A stretch of DNA of 64,000 bases from Neoceratodus forsteri (taxonomy: Eukaryota; Chordata; Ceratodontiformes; Ceratodontidae): NCBI GenBank assembly GCA_016271365.2, contig CM057456.1:164586501-164650500 (forward strand), written 5' to 3'. Under the pieces are notes generated by a model. That model saw only the letters and a program-made list of their open reading frames with translations, made no database searches and was not told the origin of the DNA. Shown here piece after piece: positions 1-8,125 of this stretch. The translations under genes were made by a program, and so were the position numbers. How positions within the stretch are numbered: position 1 is the stretch's first letter; each line of letters opens with the position of its first letter.

Positions 1-1285
1 GAAAAAGATTATGAGATTAAAGTGGGGGATAAAGCGGCAGAACCAGATGAGATTCACCCATATATGGTAAAAGAGCTGAGACATGAGCTGGTGACTATTA
101 TTACCTTGTTGGGCCAAAGGTCACTCACTGAGGGTGTGGTGCCAGAGAAGTAGAGGAGGGCATATGTGGTGCCAATATATAAAAAAAGTAAAAGGGATTA
201 GGTAGTAAATTATAGACCGGTGAGCCTGACGTAGCTGATGGGGAAGATAATTGAGGGTATAATAGGTGAAGAAATAAAAGACAACATGACTAAAAAAGGA
301 ATGAAAGATTAGTGTCAGCATGGATTCGTTGAGGGTAGGTCATGTGAGACAAATCTTACAATATTTTATGAACATATACATAGGTGGATGAAGAAAGGAG
401 TGTGGATGTGGTGTTACTGGACTTTAGTCAAGCTTTTGATATTGTACCACATTTAAGATTGTTGAGAAAATGATTAGGTTTGAAATAGATACTAGTATTA
501 TAACATGGGTGGAACAGTGGCTAACAAATAGAAAACAACAGGTTAGAATCAGGGGTGTATTGTCAAAACCTCAAGGGGTGGGGAGTGGTGTCCCACAGGG
601 GTCTGTGGTGGGACCCCTACTGTTTAGATTATTCATAAGTGATTTGGAAATAGATAGTGGAAATAAGCTGGTGAAATTTGCTGATGATGTGAAAATAGGA
701 GGGATTGTAGATACATTTGATGATAGATTAACATTTGGAAGAGATATGATACAAATTTTGGAGTGGGCAGAGGGAAATGGAATAAACTTTAATGAGGATA
801 AATGTATTATAATGCATTTGGGAAGAAAAAATGTTCACCAGACTTATTATATGAAGGGCATATAATTGAAGGTATCTACATGTGAGAGGGATTTGGGAAT
901 CTATATCCAGAATGATTTAAAGAATAATACAGTGCAGAAATTTATCAAACAAAGCAATGTTTTTGGTAAATAGTATTAGAAGAGGTTTCCACTCTAGAAG
1001 TAGAGAGGTTTTAATGCCATTGTTTATGACTCTGGTTAGGCCCCTATTGGACTATTGTTCAATGGTATGGAGTCCTTATCTAGTAAAGGATGTTAAAATG
1101 GCAGAAAGGCCACATAGGACATAAACAAGGATGATTGTGAGGGTGTAAAGATCTAGATTATGAGGGAAGATTGAAGAAGTTGGGACTGTGGACCTTGAGT
1201 GATAGGAGGGCAAGAGGGGCTATGCTATTTCTATTTAAAATCTTAAAAGATGAGAGTATGAGGATGGAGATGGGAATGGAATTTA
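1..1285 (+). mobile_element. CR1-type LINE, degenerate RT and C-terminal region, entering from the left edge
   Basis: Pieces of one non-LTR reverse transcriptase can be read in shifting frames across this stretch: the upstream fingers region (a PDEIHPYMVKEL-like stretch near 45-85 and a YRPVSL-like stretch near 210-230), the palm, and a C-terminal region (ERDLGIYIQNDLK near 875-920). CR1 elements use an APE endonuclease and RT for target-primed reverse transcription. Stops near 150, 200 and 310 and several frameshifts show a dead copy. The endonuclease lies outside the window. The right end merges into the T-rich tail of the next element near 1290, so the CR1 3' tail is not clear. Confidence 0.75.
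470..865 (+). pseudogene. CR1-type reverse transcriptase palm fragment (131 codons)
   Basis: This is the longest open piece of the first CR1 copy. It carries the RT block GSGVPQGSVVGPLLF at about residues 38-52 and the catalytic motif FADDV at about residues 70-74, where CR1 usually has FADDT. A WAEGNGINFNEDKCIIMHLGRK segment follows, typical of the CR1 region just after the catalytic aspartates. The first in-frame Met is only an internal residue; the protein continues upstream in another frame with a DFSQAFD-like block near 420-440. Both catalytic aspartates are present, but the fragment is cut off from the rest of the enzyme by frameshifts, so it is a pseudogene. Confidence 0.8.
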
Positions 1286-1617
1286 AAGATCAAATATTTA
1301 TTTATTTAGTTAAACATTAGTTTAGAAACCTTTGAGCCAGAGGCTCATTTACAAAGGTACCTCGTCACAAAGAGGACATCAGAACAGTAGTACAAGGGAC
1401 ACAGTACTTACAAACAAAAAAGTTACAGTTCAATTACATTTTGTTACAATAGAATACAATCTCAACGAAGCAAAAGATAACAAAAGGTGCAAAACTTATG
1501 GTAGGGGAGAGCTGGTGGGGGTAGAAGGGAGGAGATGGGGAGGAGGAATTAGTAGGAAAGGAAGGGGGAGCCGCTAAGTGAGCATTGTCAAACAGAGTAT
1601 ATATATATATTTTTACA

Positions 1618-1911
1618 CTAGGCTAGCGGCAGTTGCATTTCAGTGAAGCTAAGCAGGAAGTTTCTGAGCCTGGGCCTAAAGCAAGCTAAGGTTAGTGAGT
1701 TTGAGACACTGGCAGGGAGGGAGTTATACCAGTGGGGCATACGGTGAGGGAATGCCTCTGACCTTGAGAGGTCCTGGCTCTTGGAATAACTGAGGTAGCT
1801 CTTGGCCAACTGTGTGATCAGGGTCGGTGCAGCTATGGCGAATGGAGTAGGATAGGCTCTGGGGACAGGCCACGAGGGCTCTTTAAAGGTGAGCTGGCAT
1901 GTCTGATACAT
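1618..1911 (-). pseudogene. C-terminal tail of LINE family A copy 1 ORF2
   Basis: The frame ends in RSEAFPHRMPHWYNSLPASVSNSLTLACFRPRLRNFLLSF, which matches the conserved C-terminal pattern of CR1/L2-like ORF2 proteins (F..r.phlWNsLP, then a spaced F...L...LF). It is out of frame with the RT at 1941-2699, which it would follow in an intact element. A stop closes it near 1618, and the 3' UTR begins there. Confidence 0.65.
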
Positions 1912-1940
1912 GAGTCGCTCTTCCAGGTTGAGTAGGGTAG

Positions 1941-2699
1941 CTAGGTGTACAGCTCACATGTGTGAGTGAGTCTGGGAGCACCAGTGATAAGTCTGCAGGC
2001 CTTATTAACTGTGAGGTGAACCTTGTTGAGGGCAGTCTGATCTGCTGAGCCATGGACCGGAAGGCCATAGTCAATGAGAGACATGACAGAGGAGGTGACA
2101 GCCAGGCGGAGGGCATCAGGAGGGAGGCATTTCTTGTGCCGGTAAAGAATGCCTAGCCGTGAGTTGGCGACAGAATTTAGGGCAGATATATGTCCATGGA
2201 ATGAAAGTGCAGGATCAAAGGTTATACCAAGATATTTATAGGACTGCACCTGGTCAATGAAGAGACTGGGTGTGGAGTGGACAGCTAAGGGAAACTTGCT
2301 GTACTTATTTTGGGGGTGGGAGAAGAGCATCGTTTTTGTTTTCTTAAGGTTGATAACAAGTCGGTGGTCAGTGAACCAGGTAGCTGCAGAGTCAAAGACT
2401 AGTTGGAGGGAGTTCTGTAGCAGCATGGGGTCATTGTGGGAGGCAACGAGAACAGCATCATCAGCATAGAGAAGCATCTTACCCATACAACTGCTGGGTA
2501 GGGAGTTAAGAAAGAGTGAGAATAGTTGGGGTCCAAGAATTGAGCCCTGCGGCACCCCAGAGCGAATGGGGCATGTTTCAGAGATAGTACCGTTGACTTT
2601 CACACATTGGGAGCGGGCGGAGAGATAGCTGGTGCACCAGGAACAGGTCCTGAGGCAAAGCCTATTAGGGTCGAGGGTGGAGAGCAAAAGAGGATGCAA
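1941..2699 (-). pseudogene. Reverse transcriptase palm and thumb, LINE family A copy 1
   Basis: A 252-codon open stretch carries GVPQGSILGPQLFSLFLNSLP at about residues 48-68, the catalytic LLYADDAVLVAS at about residues 76-87, and LNLKKTKTMLF with YKYLGITFD further on. It ends in the LIDYGLPVHGSAD and NKACRLITGAPRLTH region typical of the post-RT part of this group. The YADD box is intact. The fingers region (YRPISILF near 2900-2935 and an AFIDLSKAFDT-like block near 2690-2740) sits in other frames upstream, so the RT as a whole is broken by frameshifts. Confidence 0.8.
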
Positions 2700-3156
2700 A
2701 CGGTATCGAATGCTTTAGACAGGTCAATGAATATAGCACCAGCCAGGCACAGAGTCCAAGGAGGCATGGAGGAAGTTGGAAAATTCCAGGAGTGCTGTAT
2801 TGGTACTATGACCTGCTCTGAACCCGTGTTGTTCAGGGCAGAGAACATTGTACTTACAGAGTAGTCAGAGACTTGGGACGCCACAATTTTCTCTAACGCC
2901 TTAGAGAGGGGAAGAGGATTGAGATGGGTCGGTAGTTACCCGGAAGAGTCCTGTCACCACCTTTATGGACAGGGCTAACTGTGGCAATCTTCCAGGCAGA
3001 GGGAAATTGTCTGAGACAGAGTGATTTGTTGAAAATGCACGTAATAGGTGAGAGGACCTGATCCAGGACCTGACGTAAAAGGCAAGGATCAAGTGAGTCA
3101 TAACCAATGGTGTTACCTTTTAGGGCTTTTAGCAAGTAAGTCCTAGCTTCTTGCAC
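2600..3156 (-). pseudogene. RT fingers region in two frames, LINE family A copy 1
   Basis: Two short minus-strand frames complete the RT domain. One (3156-2893) reads GYDSLDPCLLRQVL, then FPSAWKIATVSPVHKGGDRTLPGNYRPISILF, the classical start of a LINE RT. The other (2884-2600) contains AIFIDLSKAFDTV, which holds the first catalytic aspartate. At least one frameshift separates them near 2890. Each matches the family order, but neither is functional alone. Confidence 0.7.
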
Positions 3157-4061
3157 GGTGACATGACGCAGGTGGAAAGAGGGGCGGGCAATGGGTGGTG
3201 GTACAGATGGAGGAGGTGGACTGAAAAGTTACCAGGAAGTACTGAGCTAAGGTCGGTAAAGGAGTTATTGAGGTGGGTGGCAATGAGGGCAGGGTCAGAG
3301 GAGACGGTACCATTGATGTTGAGAAGAGAGGAGAGGGACTGGGGTGACCATTCAGTTGCTTGATGTTGTCCCAGAAGCACCTGGGGTTCCCAGGAGGAGG
3401 TAAGAGAGGCTTGGTAGTATTCCGCCTTGCTGCTACGGATGGCCCAGGTGCACTGGTTGCGGGCGGCAGCATAGGACTGCCTGTCAGCTGAACGACCAGC
3501 AGCAACAGCAAGGTGCCAAAGATTGCTGCGTTGCTTAAGTTGCCACAGTAGGGCAGGGGTGATCCAAGGGCATGTTTCACTTTGGACCTCCTAGCAGTTA
3601 TGGAGCAAAGATATCACAGGCAAAGTTGAAAGTGCTTACAAAGAAGGCCAGGGCCAAGTCAATGTTGGTTGCCCTCGTCAGAGGGGACCAATCAGTGTGG
3701 GCAAGGAAGCGCTTAAGGCCTATGAGTCCCCCAGGCCTAAGCCGCCTTCAAGAGGTGGTTTTGACCGGGGATGAGGGCTGAGGGATTTCCCAGTTGAAAA
3801 GCACAGGGAAGTGGTCACTGAGGCAGTCAGGGAGGATTTGGATGTTGTGGATGCGGATTGGCCTGTTGGTGAGGACCATATCCAGGAGGGTGCTTGTCCC
3901 CCTCGCCAGGGTTTTTTCTAGTAGGCTGTGTGACCAGTTGAGTTAGGTCAATTGAATCGAAAGCCTCACGTGGGAGGAGGACTAGGGCAGAGCCTGCTTA
4001 TATTCAAGTTGCCCACCAAGATTTGGTCCCGACGAGTTGGGTAGGAAGGTGAGGTAGTCAA

Positions 4062-4529
4062 TTAGTGGCCCAGGACCTGGGATTGGTTCTTGGGGGGTAT
4101 GTAGGCTACAGTTAGGAATAATGGGCCTCTAGCTGGGTCAGGGGACAGCTTTAGAGTAAGTGCCTGGGCCTTATGGTCGAAGTCAGGCGGGGGGAGTGGT
4201 AGCCCCATGAGAGAATCCTTCAAATAGAAGACACAGCCCCCACCTCTCCTGCCGACACGGTCCAACCGGTGGAGAGTGTAGCCGGGGAGAGAGACATGAG
4301 AGTTAGGAATGGAGGGAGACAGCCAGGTTTCAACCAGGGCAACAACATCAGGTTTATGAAGCGTCACCCAGCAGTGTAGAGAGTCCAGTTTTTTCAGGAG
4401 GCTACAGATGTTCATAGAAGCAATGAGCAGCCCAGGAGATTTCAGGGGGAGGACCAGTGCTGCCAGGCCGGGATTGGGTGACATTGCCTGACAGGAGCAG
4501 GGAGGAGGGCTGATCTGGGGAGTGCACAA
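4062..4529 (-). pseudogene. APE-type endonuclease N-terminal half, LINE family A
   Basis: The translation contains ASMNICSLLKKLDSL (the N-terminal strand with the conserved Asn), KPDVVALVETWLS (the catalytic Glu block), GRRGGGCVFYLKDSL and LTVAYIPPKN, in the order expected for an APE-type endonuclease of jockey-superfamily LINEs. This nuclease nicks target DNA to prime reverse transcription. The frame starts upstream of the domain, in the degraded 2A-like segment. It breaks near 4062, and the second half of the nuclease continues in other frames down to about 3790. It cannot make a complete enzyme. Confidence 0.75.
4462..4491 (-). pseudogene. Degraded 2A-like remnant just upstream of the family A copy 1 endonuclease
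   Basis: Read on the minus strand, one frame gives LLLSGNV and the neighbouring frame gives SPNPGLAAL. Together they look like a 2A-type segment (hydrophobic run, G-D/N-V/I, then NPG) broken by a one-base shift. Its position, immediately before the endonuclease, equals that of GDMEQNPGP at 14766-14792 and GNIHPNPGP at 39264-39290. It is not functional here: frame is lost and the last proline is L. Confidence 0.4.
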
Positions 4530-4831
4530 GGCAGGATAGCTTTCGACGATTGGAGAGGGGGTGATGAGGGAGTGATGAGGGGGTGATCACCAAGTGAAAA
4601 CAGCTACTAGAGAGCAGTAAAATGTGACAAGTGAGGTATTGGGAGCAAATTGCTCAAACTTAATCAGGCTCCCTCTAGTGGCAAAACAATATAAGGAGTT
4701 CACGCTGTGAACCAAAGGGCGTACAGCCCTACCGACAGTGTCAGTTGGCGGGGCAGCAGGTGGGTGGGGTGCTACCACCGACAGCTGACCGGGGGAGTGG
4801 CGTGGGATTCAGTGGGTGGGTGGGGTGGGGG

Positions 4832-5190
4832 TCCACTGGACCACCAGGATATTGGGGCTATCATTGTATTACTTAGCCCGCGATCGGGTGGGCAGCGGTC
4901 CACTGGACCACCAGGATATTGGACAGATTAATCTTTATTATCATACAAATGCCTGCAATCGGGCAGATAGCAGTCCACTGGACCACCAGGGATATTGGAC
5001 AGATTAATCTTTTATTATAATACAAATGCCCACGATTGGGCAGATAGCAGTCCACTGGACCACCAGGATATTGGACAGATTAATCTTTATTATTATACAA
5101 ATGCCCGTGATCGGGCAGATAGTGGTCCACTGGACCACCAGGAATGTTGGACAGCAGTCATTTTTTTTTACAAATGCCCACAATTGGGCA
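4832..5190. repeat. Tandem array, five units of about 67-77 bp
   Basis: The block starting tccactggaccaccagg recurs at 4832, 4899, 4974, 5051 and 5126, giving periods of 67, 75, 77 and 75 bp. Each unit holds two short near-palindromes, gtccactggac and gcccgNgatcgggc, and an A/T-rich middle (attaatctttatta). The fifth unit decays near 5190. It lies directly upstream of the 5' side of LINE family A copy 1, so it may be tandem 5' UTR units of that element or an unrelated minisatellite. Confidence 0.8.
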
Positions 5191-5230
5191 TGGGGGGGCA
5201 CCGCCAAGTGCAGCCGGAGCTCGGGTGACC

Positions 5231-5287
5231 ACCCACAGGTGGCGGCTGCCGTGTTGCACCCTGCAATGCGGCAGCTCACCTGTGGGT
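5231..5287. repeat. Strong 57-nt hairpin
   Basis: Left arm acccacaggtg-gcg-gctgccg-tg-ttgca pairs with right arm tgcaa-tg-cggcagc-t-cacctgtgggt across a three-base loop (ccc). That gives 11+7+5 paired positions, broken only by a small bulge and a two-base mismatch. No promoter, tRNA or terminator function can be read from it. Confidence 0.7.
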
Positions 5288-5594
5288 AGCCATCAGTTGT
5301 TCCTTTTTTTTTGAGATCAACTTTGTGCTGGTGCAGGTAGGGGTTGTACATGCATGGCTCTGCATATCCCGGGCTGAATATCGGACTGTGCAGGGTAAGC
5401 ATGGGAACACCCCCCCACCTGCGCCTGCATACATTACTGATGCACTCCAGTGCATTGGGATTTGTGCCGTGCACTTTTCCCTTCTGAATATCGCACCGGG
5501 GTGCATCAGTGGGTTGTGCATGGTGCAACAATGTGCAACCCTTTTGAATATCTGGGCCCATGTCTTTGTCTTGACCTACTCGATTGAAAACTAT
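5288..5594. other. Unassigned stretch with repeated gaatatc motif
   Basis: The motif (c/t)tgaatatc recurs near 5372, 5486 and 5544 in a GC-rich context with several tgca-rich words. This suggests a decayed dispersed repeat. Open frames here are fragments with no protein-family signal. Confidence 0.3.
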
Positions 5595-5955
5595 GTTATC
5601 ATATCATAGTATCATAGTCAATACAAAGCTTAATTGGACTTGCATCCATTTGCTTGCTATCTACCCAATTTATGTTGAATTTAGAACTCATGTATTTTAT
5701 TTTTGCTATAAGTGTCCAACCTTTGTTTGAAACTTTCTAGTGATGGACTTTCAACTACTGCTATTGGAAGTGCGTTCCAATGTGGTATTACCCTTTGACT
5801 AAACCAATATTTACGCTTTTGCAATCTCCACCTTTGTAAATCTATCTGTAGATTATGAGTTCTGGTTCTATAGGTCTTTAGTTTAGCTTCAAGTCCTAAA
5901 TCTGCTCTCAGACTATGATCATGAAAAGCTTTGTAAACTAATATCATCCCCTCTC
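5595..5955 (-). mobile_element. CR1 3' end, 5'-truncated
   Basis: The minus-strand frame 5947-5681 reads TRTHNLQIDLQRWRLQKRKYWFSQRVIPHWNALPIAVVESPSLESFKQRLDTY. This is the conserved C-terminal block of CR1 ORF2 (R....L...R.R...RK..FS.RV...WN.LP..VV.s.s...Fk..Ld). The adjacent tail near 5600-5615 reads atgatactatgatatgata on the minus strand, the octamer-like repeat typical of CR1 3' ends. Heavy 5' truncation is usual for CR1 and no endonuclease or RT palm is present. Confidence 0.85.
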
Positions 5956-6123
5956 CACCGTCTATACACTAATTAAACTTTATGCTTTTTATTGATTTTA
6001 ATGAGCCATTCAATTTGGGTGACCAAAGCCTTCAATGGTTTAAGCTACTGGAGTTATTGACCTGCACTTACTGCTTCCCATTATTCAATTATATTCTAGC
6101 AATAAAATATTTATTAGATCGTA

Positions 6124-6408
6124 TTGCAAAGAAATGTTATTAAATACTTACGTAAAAATAGGGGTAAAACAAGGGTGCCTACTGGCCCATTGCTATTTAA
6201 TCTCTATATTAATTGTATTCTAGTGATGTTGGAAACCAGTGAGTATCATTCCCCACGTATAATAAATAAGGCATGTCCTGGGCTGGCTTTTGTTGATAAC
6301 ATGGTGCTATTTGCATTATCTGCAATAGGCCTGCTATGTAAACTACATCATTTTTATGATGGCTGTGTAACCCATAAGCTCCAACTGAATTCTGAAAAGA
6401 CTAGGTAG
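6124..6408 (+). pseudogene. Reverse transcriptase fragment of LINE family C
   Basis: A 95-codon frame holds GPLLFNLYINCILVMLETSEY, followed by GLAFVDNMVLFALSAIGLLCKLHHFYDGCVTHKLQLNSEKT. This is RT blocks B to D of a non-LTR element. The catalytic box has lost its aspartate pair (VDN instead of ADD). A GVKQGCLL-like block lies just upstream in another frame near 6160. The frame is cut by the CR1 tail inserted from about 6440. Confidence 0.65.
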
Positions 6409-6439
6409 TTATTTTCTGGTGGTAGAACATTTCATTCCT

Positions 6440-6660
6440 TCATTATTAGTGATACCACAAGAGGTAGTGGGAGCAGACACAGTGGGGGGATTCAAGCATG
6501 CATGGGACAGGCACAAGGGAACCCTAGAGGTGGGAAGAAAAGGAGAAGCCATTGACCAAGTAGGGTCGGAGACTGCAAACAAGGATAGGCTTATGGGCAG
6601 ACTAGATGGGCCTGGCGGTCCTTATCTGCTGACAGTTTTTATGTTTCTATGTTTCAAATT
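6440..6660 (+). mobile_element. CR1 3' tail inserted in LINE family C
   Basis: The translation includes PQEVVGADTVGGFKHAWDRHKGTLEVG, the C-terminal end of CR1 ORF2. A short 3' UTR follows, with cagactagatgggcctggc and a tail of repeated tttctatg-like words (6636-6656). The same 3' UTR and tail occur at 42226-42330 (minus) and 53830-53935 (plus), so all three are one CR1 family. The host RT reading resumes right after the tail near 6660. Confidence 0.8.
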
Positions 6661-7029
6661 AGAAATGGTAAATGGCATACTTAGGTGTAACTGCTACATT
6701 GAATGATAAATGGACTAAATACCTTAAATATCAAACAAATAAGATTAGGCAAAACTCTTGAGCAATCTTAAGATTCAGTACATGGTATGGAGGTACAACA
6801 GTATTCCCTGATTTGAAGGCAGATTAGTTCACACTTCCTAATATTTTATAGAGCAGAGGCATGGGGTTATACCTGTCCCAATTTTATTGAAATACCATTT
6901 TGATTATTCTTCTGGTTCTTACTAAAAGTAGATAAATCTTTCCCCAAGTGTTATGTTAGAGCTGAATTGTGAAGAGTTCTAAAGGAAGCCATCGTAAAGC
7001 TTAGACTTGTCTTGTACTGAATACGCATA

Positions 7030-7805
7030 ATGAAAAATAATTCAACCCCCTGGCCAAAGCTATGCTTGTCAGAAATAATTAAATGGTATAACATATCAAG
7101 GAACTCTCCTTGGCTAGACAATCCTGAAAATGTATTAAGAAGCATTAATTTACTTAGCTTAGGGAATGATTTCTTAAGATGGCTATCATTTCTACTTCTT
7201 ACAAGCCTTTCATTAAAAATTTTAGTTTCAGAAATTACGCAGATAGAAACCTGCCAATTGTACAATCATCCAAGCCATCTCATGGTATGTGGGCTACAAA
7301 ACGTGGCTTGACTCTGAATCCTGTTTATTGATTTCTTTAACCCCAAAAGAAAGGTGTTTGTTACCGCATATAAGATTCAAAATCATTCCATCAAAACATA
7401 TCAGGGCTATATTAACAAAACGTGATAATATTCTGAAAGATTTGGAATTTTTTTTTAGAAAAAGCTTTGAGAAAAATCTTCTCTTTCATGTTATATTCTC
7501 TTGCTGTTTGTATGAAAAATGTAGAAGGCTCTATATTGGTGATTTCATCAGTGCGTATAGTCATTCATTGTCTGACTGTGTAGAAATACTCTTGAATCCT
7601 CTGAAGGTAAATGATGTGCAGAAATTTCTGTAGTATTTTAGTGCTATATTGTGATGAAGGAAAAAATATGTTACAACATAATGTAAGCTGGTGTAATGCA
7701 ACCTATATAGCTGCATTTATAACTATATCTTCCCTACTTTGTTTTTTTTGTCAAACATGCATCTTTTTTGATTTTACTATTATTGTAAATGTTTTTATAT
7801 TGTAA
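7030..7805 (+). pseudogene. C-terminal region of LINE family C ORF2
   Basis: Three overlapping frames (7030-7311, 7289-7633, 7611-7805) carry a long post-RT region: SLGNDFLRWLSFLLLTSLSLKI, then a run up to LFHVIFSCCLYEKCRRLYIGDF, which resembles the HVIF-C-x-LY motif seen after the RT in many LINEs. The minus-strand copy at 46380-49014 shows a related HVIF-type context in decayed form. The last frame ends in a hydrophobic C-terminus just before the aataaagaa 3' end. Confidence 0.5.
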
Positions 7806-8117
7806 TGACCTATGGTAGATAAAATAAAGAACTGAATTGAACCCACCTTGCAGGATGCACATGGAAACAAGCTATCATAGCTAATGTGCCTTTACCAGTC
7901 AAAAATGGCAGATAAATAAATATGTACAGTACATGCATACATAATGGAAAGGTCAGTCAGCTCATCCTTGCTTGTCATACTTAATTTCTCTCTGCCCTCC
8001 ACTTGGTTTAACAGAGTCTATAGTGAGCATGCTACAAAATACTTATCAAAGGTTTTGGCTATATCTTTCTCTGCAGTAATAAACCTCACCTTAGGTAATA
8101 ATAGACCCACCTTATTA

Positions 8118-8125
8118 CTAGTGTT
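8118..8125. repeat. Left 8-bp target site duplication of the hAT element
   Basis: ctagtgtt directly precedes the tagagatg terminus and is repeated exactly at 11189-11196, directly after the closing catctcta. Perfect 8-bp copies at both exact boundaries support a single hAT insertion of the whole composite. Confidence 0.9.

Larger units (their letters stand above)
1290..4760 (-). mobile_element. LINE family A, copy 1 (CR1/L2/Rex1-like, nearly full length, decayed)
   Basis: Read on the minus strand this copy runs from a 5' region near 4760 through a degraded 2A-like stretch (4462-4491), an APE endonuclease (about 4440-3790), a linker, an RT (about 3160-2000) and a C-terminal domain (1911-1618). 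It ends in a 3' untranslated region closing with a TAAA-type repeat near 1291-1312. The order endonuclease-RT-short C-terminus is that of the CR1/L2/Rex1 group. The 3' UTR block near 1325-1360 (reads ctttgagccagaggctca on the plus strand) recurs at 35705-35730, linking it to the copy at 35845-39990. At least five frameshifts make it inactive. Confidence 0.75.
5960..7850 (+). mobile_element. LINE family C, 5'-truncated copy interrupted by a CR1 tail
   Basis: The plus strand carries an RT from about its fourth block (AFFIDFNEAF-like near 5985) through GPLLFNLYINCI (6178-6215), a decayed catalytic box reading FVDNMVLF (6288-6315, YADD expected), a YLGV-type block after 6690 and a long C-terminal region. 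That region includes HVIFSCCLYEKCRRLYI near 7486-7530. The 3' end near 7800-7845 reads tgtaatgacctatgg, then aataaagaactgaattgaa. The same RT style, post-RT region and tgtaatg...aataaa 3' end occur in the minus-strand copy at 46380-56950. The clade is not one I can name with certainty. Confidence 0.6.

Noticed and set aside
5004..5561. 185-codon minus-strand frame
   Set aside because: It runs through the 75-bp tandem array and the adjacent hairpin; the text repeats with the array and has no family signal.
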